A model generated the notes under the pieces. The model had not been told where the DNA came from and did no database searches. It was given only the letters and a program-made list of their open reading frames with translations. From assembly GCA_009704345.1 (NCBI GenBank), contig WLEH01000047.1, forward strand, positions 1-7,404: a DNA stretch of 7,404 nt, read 5' to 3'. The position numbers and the translations under genes were made by a program. Shown in pieces: positions 6,001-7,404 of this stretch. This DNA comes from Actinomycetota bacterium. GTDB taxonomy: Bacteria > Actinomycetota > Actinomycetes > S36-B12 > UBA5976. Each line of letters begins with the position of its first letter. Position 1 is the first letter of the stretch.

Positions 6001-7404
6001 ACACGCGTCTTTCCGCGAGGGTGCGAGGGTTATTTTCGGCGTTTAGTAAGATGGCCGGGTCGAAAGAGGTGATGGGTCGTGTGTCATTGCCTTTTGGAAA
6101 TACGGATCCGTATGTAAATTCGAATATGAGATTCATGTTGACGCAGTCTTCTTATAGAGACAGTGTCCGGGCGGATTACTATGATAATCCGGAGTCGGTA
6201 TTGGGTGTGATGATGAAGTGGAGTAACTGGCACTATAGGATCGGTAATGATCAGGAGGGGTATCAGATTTATTTGGCGACGGAGGAGCCGGAGATAATAG
6301 CGGCACTTGCGGGCAGATTGAGTGAGCGTGACATCAATATATTGAAGAAGATGATAAAGCGTGATGATCCGCAGGTGACTGATGTGGAATTGAATCAGGG
6401 TATCCAGAATGTGGTTGGTTATCAGACTAATCTGCTATTGAAATTGGTGTCGCCTTCTGAGGGGGCGCCGACTGAGGCCTACGGAGTTGCTGGCGAGGAT
6501 GATAGTATTCCGAGGGAGATTGGGGTGAGTTTAGAGAATGAAGATTTGGGAGTATTTAGTCTGCTGGAGGGTTCCGCGCAGACTGGTGGTGGGGAGTTTG
6601 ATAGTCTGATGAATTTACCGCAGAAACCGGTGAGCAAGATGGTGACTTTTATGAGTAAAATTGGGTTCGATCTATTCTTGTCGCAGGATTTGGGATTTAT
6701 GATGATAATGAAACTGGATAAACTGGTTAATCCGAAGATTAGAAATAACCCATTGTTCTCTAGCAATCAACTTACGAAGGAAGATTTCATCGATATGATC
6801 AAACATGCCGATTGTCTCAACAATAACTTCAATTATATTCTCAATAGCACCTGCGGTCATATTCGAACCACCGTTGTTAAATACAATTCATTGATTCAGA
6901 TCCTCTATAATATTCCTAAAAAAGAGCTGGATAATCTCGACAGTATCGTTGCGACATCAATTAAGAAAGCGATGCCATCTAGCGCGCTCATTATACCTAA
7001 ATTGCCGGTGGCTAGAGCAACAGCTGATGTCGCGGAGGGAATTAATGTTAGCCCGAAGGATTCGGTGTATTCTAGAGGGTCGATGATTAGTCCAGCGGGT
7101 ACATTACCTTCCTCTTATATTACTAGGGGGCAAGTGGATACCCCGGTGACACCGAGTGAAACTAGGGTACAATATAGAAAACCAGGGCGTGTTCCGAGTG
7201 AAGCCATGGGAGTACCTTCGGCCGCCCCAGCAACAGCAGTAGCAACCCCAGCAACAGCAGTAGCAACCCCAGCAACAGCAGTAGCAACCCCAGCAACAGC
7301 AGCAACAACAGCAGCAACAACAGCAGCAACAGCAGTAGCAACACCAACACCAGCAGCGACAACACCAGCGGCGACAACACCAGCGGCGACAACACCAGCG
7401 GCGA
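1..7404 (+). CDS. Internal part of a giant modular protein with Pro/Ala/Thr-rich linkers; function unknown
   Basis: Frame 3 is open from the first complete codon at base 3 to the window edge: 2467 codons with no stop, so both gene ends lie outside. The first in-frame ATG is at 657, but the linker upstream stays in the same frame with strict GCA/ACA/CCA/GTA codon phasing, so translation evidently starts before the window. The order is linker 1 (residues 1-191), segment A (192-1051), linker 2 (1052-1137), segment B (1138-2408), linker 3 (2409 onward). The segments are rich in Asn, Lys, Asp, Ile and Leu. Cysteine is very rare (seven seen). One hydrophobic stretch and three coiled-coil-like stretches are visible. 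I recognise no catalytic motif or named domain. Size, spacers and lack of introns resemble structural or polyprotein-type proteins of large eukaryotic DNA viruses, but this is inference; a bacterial or protist giant protein is possible. The frame is near certain, the function unknown. Confidence 0.95.
3..122 (+). repeat. 30-bp in-frame tandem repeat (PEVSEKTTVT)
   Basis: Direct repeats of 30 bases encode the 10-residue unit PEVSEKTTVT. There is a shortened copy at 3-23 (PEVSEKT), a variant copy at 24-53 (PGIPEKTTVT), two copies identical in DNA at 54-83 and 84-113, and the start of another (PE-K) at 114-122 where the tract runs into the alanine-rich linker. The array probably continues upstream of the window. 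Thr/Ser/Pro/Glu-rich units like this are normally extended and unstructured. Perfect DNA identity between neighbouring units suggests recent expansion and likely length variation between strains. Confidence 0.93.
114..575 (+). repeat. Linker 1: Pro/Ala/Thr/Val/Glu-rich low-complexity spacer
   Basis: About 154 codons drawn almost entirely from Ala, Thr, Pro, Val and Glu, nearly all ending in A (GCA, ACA, CCA, GTA, GAA). Recurrent words include runs of AATTAATT type (about 168-212), AKTEEAT at 228-248 and again exactly 90 bases later at 318-338, GTPVA in tandem near 279-308, and variants of APTPAP. It ends with Gly-Gln-Ser-Gly-Gly-Asp (549-566), after which ordinary mixed-composition sequence begins. 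The tract should be disordered and act as a flexible or extended spacer. It carries Glu and Lys, unlike linkers 2 and 3, which are almost uncharged. Confidence 0.9.
1488..1553 (+). other. Candidate single transmembrane or buried hydrophobic helix (residues 496-517)
   Basis: The 22 residues from Thr496 to Leu517 are nearly all Phe, Leu, Ile, Met, Trp, Val, Tyr and Ala (FLFLIYIMWLMVAL, then ETYFFYL). They follow a strongly basic run (Lys-Arg-Thr-Arg at 1455-1466, Arg-Arg at 1482-1487) and are followed by Gly-Asp-Glu (1554-1562). By the positive-inside rule the N-terminal side would face the cytosol. A Glu at 1533-1535 sits inside the stretch, so a buried helix or amphipathic membrane-associated helix is also possible. 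It is the only obvious membrane-span candidate I see in the 2467 residues. Confidence 0.5.
2145..2342 (+). other. Coiled-coil-like helical hairpin 1 (residues 715-780)
   Basis: Two charged helices with regular Ile/Leu spacing are separated by a Gly-Pro turn at 2232-2237. The first (2145-2225) reads SSIEKIAELREQAKKI onward. The second (2253-2340) carries VDEQISILEG and NIKNIEREISKYEKTL. Hydrophobic residues recur every three to four positions and Lys/Glu fill the rest, as in coiled coils. This is judged by eye without a scoring program. Confidence 0.6.
2463..2627 (+). other. Coiled-coil-like helical hairpin 2 with DPK turn (residues 821-875)
   Basis: A helix with the pattern DIDRDIALLRSK leads to the turn Asp-Pro-Lys-Lys at 2517-2528. 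A second helix follows with INQQIQELEKKK (about 2541-2576), then a Pro/Lys break. The arrangement of charged helix, DPK turn and a Gln/Glu/Lys-rich return helix resembles hairpin 3 at 5517-5768 in segment B, which carries DPKV at its own turn. Confidence 0.55.
2967..3032 (+). other. Helical motif shared with segment B (copy A, residues 989-1010)
   Basis: The 22-residue helix beginning NYLNDLAKNFNE and ending LNYVF aligns without gaps to residues 1954-1975 (bases 5862-5927), which begin NILNNFAQNFQE and end LSNVF. Ten of 22 positions are identical: N, L, N, A, N, F, E in the first half and L, V, F in the second. It follows the hairpin region in segment A, as its partner follows hairpin 3 in segment B. 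It could be a remnant of an internal duplication or chance similarity between Asn-rich helices. Confidence 0.45.
3156..3413 (+). repeat. Linker 2: 21-bp PAVTTGT-type tandem repeats
   Basis: 86 codons built from a 7-residue unit, Pro-Ala-(Val/Ala)-Thr-Thr-Gly-Thr, with an Asn-Gln variant (PAVNQGT). Units start at 3159, 3180, 3210 (NQ), 3231, 3252, 3273, 3306 (NQ), 3327, 3348 and 3369. Truncated units lie at 3201 (PGT), 3294 and 3390 (PAVT), and the tract closes with PAAA at 3402-3413. It contains no charged residue after the first codon, no aromatic and no cysteine. It should be extended, disordered and Thr-rich. It separates segments A and B cleanly and differs in unit from linkers 1 and 3. 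Confidence 0.95.
3210..3401 (+). repeat. 96-bp higher-order tandem duplication inside linker 2
   Basis: Bases 3210-3305 and 3306-3401 are head-to-tail copies of a 32-residue block in the order PAVNQGT, PAVTTGT, one unit, PAATTGT, PAVT. Aligned base for base I count 93 identities out of 96. All three differences fall in the third unit: PAATTGT at 3252 against PAVTTGT at 3348, with two silent Thr codon changes. Each block ends with a truncated PAVT unit, which marks the duplication boundary. This implies a 7-residue array formed first and was then duplicated as a block. Confidence 0.92.
5517..5768 (+). other. Long coiled-coil-like helical hairpin 3 with DPKV turn (residues 1839-1922)
   Basis: 84 residues dominated by Glu, Arg, Lys, Gln, Ala and Leu with heptad-like spacing. 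One helix runs from IADKLAQLRLQLAAAERE to about RAIADLDRQIA; the turn is Thr-Thr-Asp-Pro-Lys-Val (5637-5654); the return helix includes KQELQTRRDNLERSK and continues through NIVELKKSIAELEPLL. This is the strongest coiled-coil candidate in the window and suits self-association or a rod-like spacer. It ends at Glu-Pro before a short acidic loop with Gly-Asp-Asp (near 5799). Confidence 0.7.
5862..5927 (+). other. Helical motif shared with segment A (copy B, residues 1954-1975)
   Basis: This is the partner of the motif at 2967-3032, with 10 of 22 residues identical in an ungapped alignment. In both copies a Ser-Ile-(Lys/Arg) follows a few residues downstream (segment A about 3063-3071, segment B about 5943-5951), and a Gly-Ser-Thr lies a little further on. 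Codon choice differs between the copies, so any duplication is old or the sequence has been rewritten by local base-composition bias. Confidence 0.45.
7227..7404 (+). repeat. Linker 3: PATAVAT (21-bp) and PAATT (15-bp) repeats, runs off the window
   Basis: Three 21-base units encoding Pro-Ala-Thr-Ala-Val-Ala-Thr lie at 7227-7247, 7248-7268 and 7269-7289 and are identical in DNA. An Ala/Thr stretch of AATTAATT type follows (7293-7343), then 15-base units encoding Pro-Ala-Ala-Thr-Thr at 7350-7364, 7365-7379 and 7380-7394, with a fourth begun at 7395. The tract has no charge and no aromatic residue. The array is cut by the window edge, so the protein very likely continues into another segment. 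Confidence 0.93.

Larger units (their letters stand above)
3414..7226 (+). other. Segment B of the giant protein (residues 1138-2408), no recognised domain
   Basis: This 1271-residue block follows linker 2. A short Ala/Ser/Thr-rich lead-in holds two Gly-Gly pairs (3480-3485 and 3561-3566), then comes a second FMDIV motif (3600-3614) and a helical Lys/Glu-rich part to about 4080. The stretch 4080-5400 looks mixed alpha/beta and Gly/Asn/Tyr-rich (for example TWLIIPGG near 4284, KLMVVLLPKARG near 4908). Next come a long helical hairpin (5517-5768), a basic Gly/Arg-rich stretch (5940-6060), and a tail with NPESV, MMKWSNWHYRIG (about 6210-6240) and a helical end with two cysteines (near 6819 and 6852). 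The last 200 bases before linker 3 turn Ser/Pro/Thr/Arg-rich and are probably disordered. I recognise no fold or active site. Confidence 0.7.

Noticed and set aside
5666..6136. Minus-strand ORF of 156 codons
   Set aside because: Antisense shadow in the G-ending-codon block, where stop codons on the minus strand are depleted by composition. It has no recognisable features.
7162..7395. Minus-strand Leu-rich ORF
   Set aside because: Antisense of linker 3 repeats, for the same reason as the one at 103-576.

Overview
The window is one uninterrupted protein-coding reading frame on the + strand. Reading from base 3 there is no stop codon through base 7404, giving 2467 complete codons with neither the start nor the stop of the gene inside the window. 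All shorter ORFs on either strand lie within this frame and look like shadows. I found no RNA gene, intergenic space, promoter, terminator, CRISPR array or insertion sequence. Residue numbers below are base position divided by 3, so residue 1 is bases 3-5.

The protein has a beads-on-a-string layout. A 10-residue tandem repeat (3-122) runs into a Pro/Ala/Thr-rich linker (to 575). Segment A (576-3155) is Asn/Lys-rich and mostly helical in appearance, with one strongly hydrophobic stretch (1488-1553) and two coiled-coil-like stretches. Linker 2 (3156-3413) is made of 7-residue PAVTTGT-type units arranged in a 96-bp higher-order duplication. Segment B (3414-7226) has a mixed globular part, a long charged helical hairpin (5517-5768) and a C-terminal part. 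Linker 3 (7227 to the window end) is made of PATAVAT and PAATT units. Segments A and B share several short colinear motifs, so they may be diverged copies of one ancestral module, but this is not proven.

The organism cannot be identified from the sequence with certainty. An intron-free frame of this length, low cysteine (7 in 2467 residues by my count), high Asn/Lys/Asp content, moderate GC and Pro/Ala/Thr spacers fit a large DNA virus of eukaryotes (Nucleocytoviricota) best. A virion, tegument-like or polyprotein-type structural component is the most natural guess. A giant protein from a bacterium or protist is a real alternative. I recognise no enzyme family or catalytic motif, so no function or gene symbol is assigned.

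Synonymous codon choice changes in blocks along the single gene: C-ending at about 3650-4890, strongly G-ending at about 4890-6760, and A-ending in all linkers. This does not follow from the protein sequence and is one of the more unusual aspects of the window.
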